A stretch of 11,506 nt of DNA, from assembly GCA_013375405.1 (NCBI GenBank), contig JABXJU010000134.1, forward strand, positions 1 through 11,506. Reading direction: 5' to 3'. The notes under the pieces were generated by a model that had not been told where the DNA came from, searched no databases, and saw only the letters and a program-made list of their open reading frames with translations. Positions 1 through 7,826 of the stretch are shown here, one piece after another; position 1 is the first letter of the stretch; each line of letters begins with the position of its first letter. Made by a program: the position numbers and the translations under genes. The DNA comes from Candidatus Helarchaeota archaeon (lineage in GTDB: Archaea; Asgardarchaeota; Lokiarchaeia; Helarchaeales; HEL-GB-A).

Positions 1-3000
1 TCATCATAAAGTCTAACCCAAACTCTCCAGATGCTAAAGTCAGGGTTTATACTGCGGACCAGATAATAGGTTTTGCCGAAAGGTTCCCGTCCCTAGTATT
101 ATGGGTAAAAGAATTTTCTCCTGAGGGATTATCTTTTCAGATTTGGGCAAAAAATAGAGATGTAAGCATTCCAGAAACCTTTATTTTAGATAAACTAAGA
201 GAGTCAATATTAAAAAATATTCAAGAAGAAATAAGGAATGCTAAAACCAATACACCTATTTTTAGAATAATGGGGCTTTCAGGATTGGGTAAAACACGAT
301 TAATCTTCGAAACGCTCAAAGCAGATGATCTACAAAATAAAACGATTTATGTATCAGCTGATTCTTTTAAAAATTCAAATTTGTTCTATCATTTATTAAA
401 TGAGGAGGAAACTGAAGCTATTTTAGTAATTGATGAATGTTCATTAGAAAATCATGAATATTTTGTAAGAAACTTTTCCAAAAGAGGGAGCAGGTTAAGT
501 GTAATAACTATTTCTCATGAGTTTTTCAACGTTTCTCCACCTTCATTATCTTTTGAATTAGAATCCTTGTCCATGGATGATATTAAAAATTTATTAACTA
601 AGGAATTTGAAGGTTTACAAACCAGTGTAATTAACAGAATTGCAGGATTTTCCGATGGTTATCCACAAGTAGCATTTTTATTGGCGGAAGCAATATATAC
701 AGGTTTCGCAACTAAAGAAGATATTTTAACTGTCGATAATCGCAGTCTCTTGAATAAACTAATCGCTGGTACTTTAGATATAAATTCAGATTGGTTCCGA
801 AAGGTGAAGAAGGTATTAATGGGACTAGCATTGTTTGAGAAGGTTGGCTATAAAGGTGCTATAATCAATGAAGCCAAATGGGTTGCCAATTTCATAAATA
901 TTAATTGGGATGAATTTCAAGTAATTGTGAAAGAGCAAAGACCCAGAGGAATCATAAAAGGTGAATTCTACATTTATGTGAAACCATTTTTTTTAGCAAT
1001 TCATTTAATAAAAGAATGGTGGGAAATTTATGGTGATAGGTTTGATTTTAAGGAATTTACTAAAAAAGTTACAACTGAAGTTTCAAGAGATATGTTAAAT
1101 CGCTTTACTAATCATATGCCTTATATTAGTTCTACTGAAGCTGGGCGTGAATTAGTAAAATTCCTTCTTTCAAATAATGGAATCTTTAAGAATGGTTCAT
1201 TATTAGATGATGACGATGGGGCAAATTTTTTTTTAAAACTGACAGAAGCGGGCCCTAGGTCTGCTTTAGAGCGTTTAAAAAGAACGATTGGTACATGGAA
1301 TAAATCAGAGTTATTAAATTTTAAAAAGGGAAGACGCCAAATAGTATGGGCACTTGAAAAGCTAGTCTATTATAAAGAAACATTTAATGATGCTGTAAAA
1401 ATACTTATAAAACTTGCAGAAGCAGAGAATGAAAGTTATGCTAATAATGCTACTGGAGTGTTTACAAGTTTATTTTCCCAAGCTTGGGGTGAAGTTGCTC
1501 CTTCGGAAACCTCTCCTGAAGAGAGATACCCTATTCTTGTTGAAGCAATCGAATCATCTTCTGAAGAAATCAAGAAGCTAGCTTTGAAAGGATTTGCAAA
1601 AGCTCTTGATTGGGGGAGATTTTCACGATTTGTTGGACCTGAATTTCTAGGGAGAAAGATGCCTCCAAAATTTTACACACCCAAAACTTGGGGAGAGGTT
1701 TTTGAGAATTATCGCAGGGTATGGTCGTATCTTGATGAAAACTTAACGAAATTTAATGAAGGAATTCGGAATGAAATTGTAAAAATAATGCTCAATTCTG
1801 TTCGCGGTATTAATAATATTAATAAATCGCTCGCTGATATGGTTTTAAAAACAATACAAAGATTTATTTCATTTCCTTGGATCGATAAAAATGAAATACT
1901 GCTTTTAATTTCTCAAGTAATAAAGTATGATAGCAAAGAATTACCAAAAGAAATATTGGATGAATGGATTAAACTTAAAAATGATTTGGAATCCGCTGAT
2001 TTTAGTATTTTATTAAAAAGACACATTCAGTTCAATCTTTTTGAAGAATTAATCATAAGAGAAGATCAATATGACTATAAAAAAATAGAATTAGACATCC
2101 AAAACAGAATTAAGGGTTTAGCAGAAATAGCCTTTAAAAACCCAGAATTGTTAGGTCCTGAATATAAATGGTTAATGCCTGAAGAGAACACACGAGTATA
2201 TCAATTTGGATATGAAATTGGAATACAAGATGGAAATTTCATTTTACTTAATAAATTTTTAACTAAACAGAGAGAAAACAACCAAAAAGGAAACGGAAAT
2301 TTTCTAGCAGGATATTTTAAGGCGTTATTTGAAAAAGATAGAGATTTATGGAATGAAAATATTAAACAAGTATGTGGTGATGAAGCACTTAAGAAATTCT
2401 TCCCGAATATTTTAGCGGGTTCTGGAACTTCAGATATTATTATATCAAAAATAACGAAACTTTTGAAAAAGGGTATTTTAGAAGCTCCTAATTTCAGACA
2501 TATAAATTTCAGAATAGATCCAAAAATAATATCTGATGAAATTTTTATAGAGTTAATTGACTATCTTGTTACTGAACCATCTCACTATGGAATAAAAATA
2601 GCAATTAGGTTATTCATTATTTATTATGCTGTGTATAAGGGAGGAATAACTTTGCAGAAAGAATTAACTTTGAAAATTCTTCTACATCCTGCCCTCTGGG
2701 ACAATCCTAAAAATATCAAGTTTGATCATTCTATTGATTTTAATTGGCAACAAATTGCGAAGATTTTTGTAATCCAGAATCCTGAAATTAAATTCTTAAT
2801 ATTTGAACAGATAATTAAATATTTTGAAGATGAACGAAGTATTACAGGTAGTTTAAGATATCATTCAAGGGAATTTTTAATAGAAGTAATCAAAGAAAAC
2901 CCGAAAGAATCTTGGAGTATAATTACAAAATATCTCGGACCACCTATAGATAGGAGAGCTTCCGCTTTAAGATTTTTTTTGAAGGAAAAAGCTCCATATA

Positions 3001-3389
3001 TCCCCCAAATAAATGCAGTTTTAGAATTTTTTAATTTGAAAGACATATGGAGTTGGGTTGATCAAGATATAGAAAGTAGGGCTTGGTATTTAGCAACCTT
3101 TATTCCAAAAGATTTATTCCATTCAGAAAAAAAAGTCTGTATTGCCCGTGAATTATTAATAAGGCATGGCGATAGGGAAGATGTTAGAAACAGCTTTTCT
3201 GCAAATTTTTTTACAGAAACATATTCTGGGCCATCATCAATTCATTATAAAATAAAGAAAAGATTTTTACTTGATTTCAAAGAAAATGAAGATAATAAGA
3301 ATGTAATTCGGTGGATAGTTGAAGAATTAGATTCTTTAGAAAAGTTAATTCAAGAATCAAAGATGCGCGAAGAAAGAAGAGGATTTTAA
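1..3389 (+). CDS. STAND/NACHT-like P-loop NTPase, 5'-truncated by window edge
   Basis: The frame is open from base 3, with no stop before the ATG at 270, so that ATG is internal: it lies one residue before the P-loop. The visible part is 1128 residues. Seen: an N-terminal stretch of about 85 residues; Walker A GLSGLGKT (visible residues 91-98); hydrophobic strand plus Walker B ILVIDE (Asp144, Glu145); a sensor-like strand RLSVITIS; and a GYPQ motif in the position of the STAND 'GxP' loop (near base 660). After that comes roughly 850 residues of mainly helical, Leu/Lys/Glu-rich sequence, probably an alpha-solenoid ligand sensor. No membrane segment is visible. STAND NTPases of this size commonly act as oligomerising immune or regulatory switches, often antiphage, with an effector domain at the N-terminus; here that end is outside the window. 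Defence function is inferred. Composition is strongly AT-rich (one sampled 60-base line has 14 G+C). It could alternatively be a non-defence regulatory ATPase. Confidence 0.8.
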   Translation, partial: IIKSNPNSPDAKVRVYTADQIIGFAERFPSLVLWVKEFSPEGLSFQIWAKNRDVSIPETFILDKLRESILKNIQEEIRNAKTNTPIFRIMGLSGLGKTRLIFETLKADDLQNKTIYVSADSFKNSNLFYHLLNEEETEAILVIDECSLENHEYFVRNFSKRGSRLSVITISHEFFNVSPPSLSFELESLSMDDIKNLLTKEFEGLQTSVINRIAGFSDGYPQVAFLLAEAIYTGFATKEDILTVDNRSLLNKLIAGTLDINSDWFRKVKKVLMGLALFEKVGYKGAIINEAKWVANFININWDEFQVIVKEQRPRGIIKGEFYIYVKPFFLAIHLIKEWWEIYGDRFDFKEFTKKVTTEVSRDMLNRFTNHMPYISSTEAGRELVKFLLSNNGIFKNGSLLDDDDGANFFLKLTEAGPRSALERLKRTIGTWNKSELLNFKKGRRQIVWALEKLVYYKETFNDAVKILIKLAEAENESYANNATGVFTSLFSQAWGEVAPSETSPEERYPILVEAIESSSEEIKKLALKGFAKALDWGRFSRFVGPEFLGRKMPPKFYTPKTWGEVFENYRRVWSYLDENLTKFNEGIRNEIVKIMLNSVRGINNINKSLADMVLKTIQRFISFPWIDKNEILLLISQVIKYDSKELPKEILDEWIKLKNDLESADFSILLKRHIQFNLFEELIIREDQYDYKKIELDIQNRIKGLAEIAFKNPELLGPEYKWLMPEENTRVYQFGYEIGIQDGNFILLNKFLTKQRENNQKGNGNFLAGYFKALFEKDRDLWNENIKQVCGDEALKKFFPNILAGSGTSDIIISKITKLLKKGILEAPNFRHINFRIDPKIISDEIFIELIDYLVTEPSHYGIKIAIRLFIIYYAVYKGGITLQKELTLKILLHPALWDNPKNIKFDHSIDFNWQQIAKIFVIQNPEIKFLIFEQIIKYFEDERSITGSLRYHSREFLIEVIKENPKESWSIITKYLGPPIDRRASALRFFLKEKAPYIPQINAVLEFFNLKDIWSWVDQDIESRAWYLATFIPKDLFHSEKKVCIARELLIRHGDREDVRNSFSANFFTETYSGPSSIHYKIKKRFLLDFKENEDNKNVIRWIVEELDSLEKLIQESKMREERRGF

Positions 3390-3424
3390 TAAAAATATGG
3401 TTGTAAATATCAAATTCCACGATT

Positions 3425-3447
3425 TGGTTTTCATTTAATTTTTATAG
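3425..3447 (+). terminator. Possible T-rich terminator after the NTPase gene
   Basis: A T-rich tract lies about 35 bases past the NTPase stop codon, with runs of four, three and five T and no hairpin. This is the usual look of an archaeal intrinsic terminator, but the whole spacer is AT-rich, so the call is weak. Confidence 0.3.
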
Positions 3448-3534
3448 ATATCAATTTTAGAACTCATTTAGTAGAATAACCAAGAATTGGAAGGTTTATT
3501 AATCAATAGATTCTTTAAAAAATTAGAAAGATTT

Positions 3535-3614
3535 GGTTATACTCAGCCATTAATGTAAAACAAAATTGTATAAAGTTTATAGGATTACGGTTATACCCCG
3601 CTATTTATGTAAAA
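3535..3614. repeat. Diverged direct repeat, two 26-base copies 54 bases apart
   Basis: Copies at 3535-3560 and 3589-3614 share GGTTATAC at the left and ATGTAAAA at the right and match at 22 of 26 positions. A third, partial echo (GATTTGGTT at 3421-3429 and again at 3530-3538) is offset by 109 bases, about twice the 54-base period. The second copy abuts the stop codon of the minus-strand oxidoreductase gene. The rest of the 3390-3615 spacer is AT-rich sequence in which I see no gene. Two copies are not enough for a CRISPR array. Function unknown: it could be paired binding sites or remnants of a local duplication. Confidence 0.45.
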
Positions 3615-3615
3615 A

Positions 3616-5718
3616 TTAATTTATTTTCTCCAGTTTTACAGGGACTCCATCGAGTAAGACCATTCCTGCAAAGGTTTCCAAATTCTTCCACGTATCATCA
3701 GTAATTATATTGACATTAACTCCGCGTTTTTCTTTTGCTAGCTTAGGAACTTTTTGATTGGTTCGCCCCCAACCATGAGGAATCCAAATCACACCTTTCA
3801 TCAAATCAGGAGTGGTTAATACAGGAATTTCGATTGAATTTATTGAGCTAACTATGCGGATGAGCTGATAATCTTCAATTCCCATTTTATTGGCGTCTCC
3901 TGAATTTATATAACAATAATTTGTCTCGCCTTGGGCATGTAACCAACTATTTATCGTTGCAACATCCCTACCACTGATCAGACTGAAAGGATAATCTTTA
4001 TTTTCGACACCCTTCCACTTTCGGAGTTTTTCAAATTCGTCGTAATAATCAGAAGGTACTAAATCAATGAGTTTGTCGGGATGCTGGATTCTGTCTGGTA
4101 ATAAAGTATTATATTGGATCTTATGCTCTTCGTTAAGCCAGATACCTTTTTCAGATTTCAGTAAGGCGCGTACTCGTTTTTTATCGGCGCGTGGGAGAGT
4201 TGCTTTCAATACATCAATGGCAGGGCCGCCAAGTGTTGGTTGTCCCATTTTTTCTCCAAGTAAATTGAATATTTCCCATTCTGGTTTTTGTTCTGCATCC
4301 GCTGCCACAACCACATCAGAGTAACAGGCGAATGGGATTGGATTGAAAGAGGAGGTAGTTAAACTAAAATCTTCCCGCTCCAAAAAAGTGGTAGCTGGAA
4401 GTATATAATCAGCTAAAATCCCAGTATCATTTAAATAAAAATCGACAGAAACAAGCAAGTCTAACTCTTTAAATGCCTTTTCGAGCCTTTTTGTATTTGG
4501 ACAACTGACTAGAGGGTCGCCTGCTACGATAAGCATTGCTCTTATCTGCCCGTCATCAGGAGTTAGAATCTCATCAGCCATTAGGGCGGCCGGGTAAGTG
4601 CCCATTAAGCTCGGAAAATTGCCAATTCTACTGCCTGATTTCGATTTTTTAGACTTTTGAGTAGAACCTACGCCTCCTATTTTAGCAATAGATATTGCAT
4701 CAACAAGTCCATAGGAATAAAAATTGCCTTTTTCATCCAGGTTACCCGTGATAAAATTGAAAACATCGATCGCCCATGCCAGTAAGGTCGCAAAAGATCC
4801 ACGATCGGTTCCTGCTCTCCCATAGACAGAGGCGCCTCCCTTTTTTGAAGCGTCCAAGAAGTCAGTTACCATCTTAATTATATCTTTTTTAGAAATACTT
4901 GTTAATTTTTCAATTTTTTCCAAATCGCCCCCAAATTCTTTGGCAATTTTTCTCAATCCTTCAATTCCTTTAGAATACTTTTCAATAAACTCTATATCCT
5001 CTAAATTATTTTCTAACACATAATGAATCATTCCAAATAGAAGATATATGTCTGTATTGGGGCGAATAAAGTAGTGTTCTCCAACTTTTTTAGCGGATTC
5101 CGTTTTTCGTGGATTAATCCACACAATCTTGCAACCTCTTTTTTCCATCTCTTTTAATCGTGGTAAAGGGCGTGGAAAGACGACAAAACTAAAATGGCTT
5201 GCTAATGGATTGGTCCCAAGTGCTAGCAAATAATCGATATTATCAAAATCAGGAACGATGATTATCAAGGGTGAGCCGTAAAATTTTTTCGAATGAGCGA
5301 ATTTATTATTGCAATCCTGCGAACCGGCGGAATATAAATTCCGAGAGCCCAAAAGTCTCATAAAACCGGCAGAATAAAGCGTTGTAGAATAAGAAAAAGC
5401 GATAGGATTCCCAAAATACATCCCAATTGAGCTTGGACCATGAGTATTTTTCAATTCCAGTAATTTCGTTCCAATTTCGTCTATTGCGTGTTCCCATGAG
5501 ATTTTTTCAAAGTTATCACCTTTTCTCTTCAATGGAAATTTGATTCTTTTCGGATCATTTTGAACATCGATCATTTTTCGCCCTTTTATACATGAATATC
5601 CCTTTGAAAGGGGGTGATCTTTATCAGGATAATATTTAACGACTTTATTATTCTCTATCTCTGCAATAAAGCCGCAAGATCCCTCGCAAATTCTGCAATA
5701 CGTGAAATTTTTTCTCAT
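3616..5718 (-). CDS. Molybdopterin (Mo/W-bis-MGD) oxidoreductase, cytoplasmic, single subunit
   Basis: The 700-residue protein has the DMSO-reductase/formate-dehydrogenase family layout. An N-terminal [4Fe-4S] motif has Cys8, Cys11, Cys15 and Cys43, followed by Lys45 (CxK). The catalytic region is at 60-470, with the family-typical stretches LLALGTNP, IVAGDPLVSCPN and the ADYILPATTFLERED block. A C-terminal molydopterin-binding domain begins at about 580 (YPFSLISGR) and contains IWIPHGWG. The likely metal-ligand region is SQDCNNKFA, with Asp135 and Cys136; Cys136 is the candidate Mo/W ligand. There is no twin-arginine signal, so it is cytoplasmic. I chose the ATG at 5716-5718, which puts eight residues before the cluster; a TTG at 5737-5739 would add seven but sits about where transcription should begin. 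No iron-sulfur or membrane partner gene is adjacent. The substrate cannot be read from sequence; formate, thiosulfate-type and acetylene-hydratase-like roles all remain open. Confidence 0.9.
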   Translation of the reverse strand: MRKNFTYCRICEGSCGFIAEIENNKVVKYYPDKDHPLSKGYSCIKGRKMIDVQNDPKRIKFPLKRKGDNFEKISWEHAIDEIGTKLLELKNTHGPSSIGMYFGNPIAFSYSTTLYSAGFMRLLGSRNLYSAGSQDCNNKFAHSKKFYGSPLIIIVPDFDNIDYLLALGTNPLASHFSFVVFPRPLPRLKEMEKRGCKIVWINPRKTESAKKVGEHYFIRPNTDIYLLFGMIHYVLENNLEDIEFIEKYSKGIEGLRKIAKEFGGDLEKIEKLTSISKKDIIKMVTDFLDASKKGGASVYGRAGTDRGSFATLLAWAIDVFNFITGNLDEKGNFYSYGLVDAISIAKIGGVGSTQKSKKSKSGSRIGNFPSLMGTYPAALMADEILTPDDGQIRAMLIVAGDPLVSCPNTKRLEKAFKELDLLVSVDFYLNDTGILADYILPATTFLEREDFSLTTSSFNPIPFACYSDVVVAADAEQKPEWEIFNLLGEKMGQPTLGGPAIDVLKATLPRADKKRVRALLKSEKGIWLNEEHKIQYNTLLPDRIQHPDKLIDLVPSDYYDEFEKLRKWKGVENKDYPFSLISGRDVATINSWLHAQGETNYCYINSGDANKMGIEDYQLIRIVSSINSIEIPVLTTPDLMKGVIWIPHGWGRTNQKVPKLAKEKRGVNVNIITDDTWKNLETFAGMVLLDGVPVKLEKIN

Positions 5719-5760
5719 AGAACCACTTTCTAAAATCAAGTACTATCTTACTTTAAGAAG

Positions 5761-5767
5761 ATTATAA
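5761..5767 (-). promoter_or_regulatory. TATA-like box for the molybdopterin oxidoreductase gene
   Basis: On the minus strand this reads TTATAAT, about 45 bases ahead of the ATG at 5718. With the usual archaeal spacing, transcription would start near 5738 and leave a leader of about 20 bases. That argues against the TTG at 5739 as the start codon. Confidence 0.4.
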
Positions 5768-5828
5768 GAATAATTTTTATCAATTGTGATACTTAGAGCT
5801 AAAAAAAATTTACTAAATTTCTGAAAAT

Positions 5829-5840
5829 TTTTATATATAA
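5829..5840 (+). promoter_or_regulatory. TATA box for rbkR
   Basis: TTTTATATATAA is the best TATA-like element in the divergent intergenic region. Transcription would start at about 5860-5865, giving a leader of about 40 bases to the ATG at 5901 or about 75 to the TTG at 5936. Confidence 0.5.
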
Positions 5841-5935
5841 TTTCCCCATTCTTTTCTTGAGTTCTTTCAAAAAGGGAAGTGGTTTAATTTCCATCAAAAG
5901 ATGTTGATTGGTTTGCTTTAGTCACACTTGCAAAT

Positions 5936-6589
5936 TTGGGGGCATATGATATTATTGAAATTTCATCGATTGAATTTGCTGAAAGGATAGGAGCATCTCA
6001 GCAAACGGCTTCAAGACGATTGAAGGATTTGGAAAAAAACGGCTTGATCACGCGGGTAATTAGCCATAAAGGACAAGCTATTCGTATCACCAGGGAAGGA
6101 CTTGATTTACTTCAAAAAATTTACCTTCTTTTAAATAGTATATTCGCGCAAAAAGTCCAAGAATTATCCATTTGTAAACTTGAGGGCGAAATATTTTCAG
6201 GAATGGGAGAGGGTGCCTATTACGTCATGCAAAAAGGATACCTTGAACAATTTGAAAAGAAGCTTGGATTTAATCCTTACCCAGGAACTTTAAACATAAG
6301 ATTGAAAAAACAACCTGATTTACAAATACGGAGAGTACTCGAATCGGATGCATATCCAGGAATTGTAATCGCAGGATTTAAGGATAAACAGCGAACATTC
6401 GGCGCAGTAAAATGTTTCCGAGTAAAAATAAATGAATCTTTGCCGGGAGCATTATTATTAATTAGGCGAACGCATTATCGAGACGATGTTCTTGAAATAA
6501 TCAGTCCTAAATTTCTCCGAGATGCTTTAAATTTGAAAGATGGGGATAAAATTGGAGTAACCATTGAATTAACTAATAGTAACACCTAG
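5936..6589 (+). CDS. rbkR: CTP-dependent riboflavin kinase with HTH regulator domain
   Basis: This is an archaeal riboflavin kinase, which makes FMN from riboflavin using CTP, fused to an N-terminal winged helix; such RbkR proteins can also repress riboflavin genes. Numbering from the TTG at 5936, the recognition helix is ASQQTASRRLKDLE (20-33). The kinase begins at about 84 with GEIFSGMGEGAYYV. GFNPYPGTLNI (111-121) carries the Thr/Asn of the nucleotide/Mg site. RTFGAVKCF and the RTHYRDDVLEIISPKFLR block then match the family. The start is uncertain: in-frame codons upstream to a TAA at 5885 encode DWFALVTLANLG, which looks like the missing first HTH helix, yet contain no ATG, GTG or TTG. 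An ATG at 5901 is out of frame by one base. Either the sequence lacks a base there or the N-terminus is short. The 3' end overlaps the convergent gene by 21 bases. Confidence 0.9.
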   Translation: MGAYDIIEISSIEFAERIGASQQTASRRLKDLEKNGLITRVISHKGQAIRITREGLDLLQKIYLLLNSIFAQKVQELSICKLEGEIFSGMGEGAYYVMQKGYLEQFEKKLGFNPYPGTLNIRLKKQPDLQIRRVLESDAYPGIVIAGFKDKQRTFGAVKCFRVKINESLPGALLLIRRTHYRDDVLEIISPKFLRDALNLKDGDKIGVTIELTNSNT

Positions 6590-7048
6590 TTGATTTAGAG
6601 TTTCTTCAAATTGCTTTAAAAATATTTGTACAACAGATTCAGTCCATTTAGACGGGATTCTGCAGATTATTTTACGCAAATATTTTTTAAGAATGACTTG
6701 AATATCCTCGGGGTCGGCATCTTTTGGAATTGAATCCTTTATTTGCCGGCTTACTCGGCTTATTAGAGCTTCTATTTCATTCATATTCAAGTCGATTTCG
6801 GTAGAATCAATTATGATATTGAACCAATCAAAATCTTTTATCATATCCTTAATAAGAAAGGTTGTTCTCATTTTTACTAAATCAGTGGCGTATTGCAAGA
6901 TTTCATGCGTGATATCTAAGGAATATTTTTGTTTGAATTCTTCTTGCATCAGTCCGATTTCAGATTCAATATTTTCTTCCAATGTTTCCAAAAGATCGAT
7001 AATTTCGCTATATTCTCTTGTAACTTTTAAATCCAAACGTATCACCAC
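6569..7048 (-). CDS. Hypothetical helical protein
   Basis: This is a 159-residue, charged, almost wholly helical protein with no membrane segment, Cys motif or recognised domain. It starts with tandem GTG codons (7046-7048 and 7043-7045); no in-frame ATG exists between the upstream stop near 7064 and these, and no clear ribosome binding site is seen. Residues 1-35 look amphipathic and Glu-rich and may form a coiled coil. A PKDADPEDIQVILKKYLRKI segment near 115-135 resembles a helical hairpin. It converges on rbkR and the two stop regions overlap at 6569-6589. A minus-strand TATA-like stretch lies near 7096-7104. I do not recognise the family. Codon pattern and length support a real gene, but no function can be assigned. 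Confidence 0.65.
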   Translation of the reverse strand: MVIRLDLKVTREYSEIIDLLETLEENIESEIGLMQEEFKQKYSLDITHEILQYATDLVKMRTTFLIKDMIKDFDWFNIIIDSTEIDLNMNEIEALISRVSRQIKDSIPKDADPEDIQVILKKYLRKIICRIPSKWTESVVQIFLKQFEETLNQLGVTIS

Positions 7049-7132
7049 ACAAATTGAACAGTTTTATTTATCTCATTAATTTTAAATTTAAGGACCTTTA
7101 TATGGATTTGTTGTTGGATAGGACCAATTTAA

Positions 7133-7140
7133 TTTATATT
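7133..7140 (+). promoter_or_regulatory. TATA box for a leaderless transcript
   Basis: TTTATATT is centred about 29 bases before the ATG at 7166, the distance at which archaeal transcription would begin on or next to the start codon. No Shine-Dalgarno sequence precedes that ATG, which fits leaderless translation. A closer TATAAAAA at 7148-7155 would place the start of transcription inside the gene. Confidence 0.45.
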
Positions 7141-7165
7141 AATAGACTATAAAAATGTGATCTAG

Positions 7166-7690
7166 ATGAATTCAGAGGAGAGGATAATTCCTACACATGC
7201 GTCTTCCTTCTTTAGCATATCGCGGGATGGGGAATTCCATCAACTACTGCAGTACGACTATTATGACCCTGATGAATATTATTCAAGGTTAGAACGGGAT
7301 GATTTTCTCGAAGAGATCAGGAAATTATGGTTGAATATGCAAAATTACCTGGAAGAAGAAACAAATAAGGTAAATGGGGTCATGGTGTATCCAAAAGTCG
7401 AATTTTGCGATATTCAATTTAGAGGGCGACCTCAGAATCCCTTTATTATTTGGACTATTACGTTTAAGGGAGATTTCCAAATAGGATTAAATAAATATGA
7501 AACTAAAACCGATGAGGAGGAATTGGAATATGATTGCTATGTGATATGGCAATTTCCAGAGAAGACGAAAAAAATTCTAAAGGTGGATACGAAACTATAT
7601 TACGATATCTTCGGGAATCGGATTGTTTTATGGGGAGAAAAGGGGATGAAAATTGGAGGTTTTGAGCGGATTCACTTTGAACTCGTTTGA
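7166..7690 (+). CDS. Hypothetical alpha/beta protein
   Basis: This is a 174-residue acidic, soluble protein with no signal peptide or membrane span. The first half is helical (about residues 40-70, LERDDFLEEIRKLW). From about residue 75 the sequence alternates hydrophobic and polar residues as a series of beta strands (VEFCDIQF, FIIWTITFKGDF, YDCYVIWQFPE, KILKVDTKLYYDIFG, RIVLWGE, RIHFEL), suggesting a mostly beta C-terminal domain. Two Cys residues are isolated and form no motif. The only start is the ATG at 7166, without a ribosome binding site but with a TATA box at leaderless distance. It stands alone, divergent from the 6569-7048 gene. I do not recognise the family and assign no function. 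Confidence 0.7.
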   Translation: MNSEERIIPTHASSFFSISRDGEFHQLLQYDYYDPDEYYSRLERDDFLEEIRKLWLNMQNYLEEETNKVNGVMVYPKVEFCDIQFRGRPQNPFIIWTITFKGDFQIGLNKYETKTDEEELEYDCYVIWQFPEKTKKILKVDTKLYYDIFGNRIVLWGEKGMKIGGFERIHFELV

Positions 7691-7817
7691 AATGGATTTT
7701 ATCTGGGAAGTCAGCAAATAAATTCACATAATTATAGCAAAATTGGGTTTGAGATGCGTAATTACTTTACTAGTTTATGGAAAAATTTTAAAAGGAACTT
7801 GGGATTAAAGAGTCTAA

Positions 7818-7826
7818 ACCTATAAC
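7818..7826 (+). promoter_or_regulatory. Weak TATA-like element ahead of the micropeptide gene
   Basis: CCTATAAC lies about 55-60 bases before the ATG at 7880 and directly abuts the palindrome at 7827-7850. Predicted transcription start is about 7848. Confidence 0.3.

Noticed and set aside
1207..1242. C/D-box guide RNA (ATGATGA followed by CTGA)
   Set aside because: The boxes fall inside the NTPase coding frame, the internal C'/D' pair is missing and no flanking stem is seen.
3535..3614. CRISPR array
   Set aside because: Only two imperfect copies, no uniform spacer series, and no cas genes in the window.
4067..4324. Plus-strand 85-codon frame inside the oxidoreductase gene
   Set aside because: Lies wholly within a well-supported minus-strand gene; no promoter or domain.
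5719..5739. TTG at 5737-5739 as the oxidoreductase start
   Set aside because: It coincides with the predicted transcription start, and the ATG seven codons on gives a normal distance to the first cluster Cys.
6813..7079. Plus-strand 88-codon frame opposite the 159-residue gene
   Set aside because: Ser/Ile/Cys-rich translation typical of the antisense of a Glu/Asp/Lys-rich helical protein; the minus frame is longer and has more natural composition.
7754..7825. 23-codon ATG frame (MRNYFTSLWKNF start)
   Set aside because: No ribosome binding site, no distinctive composition, and it runs into the TATA-like element.
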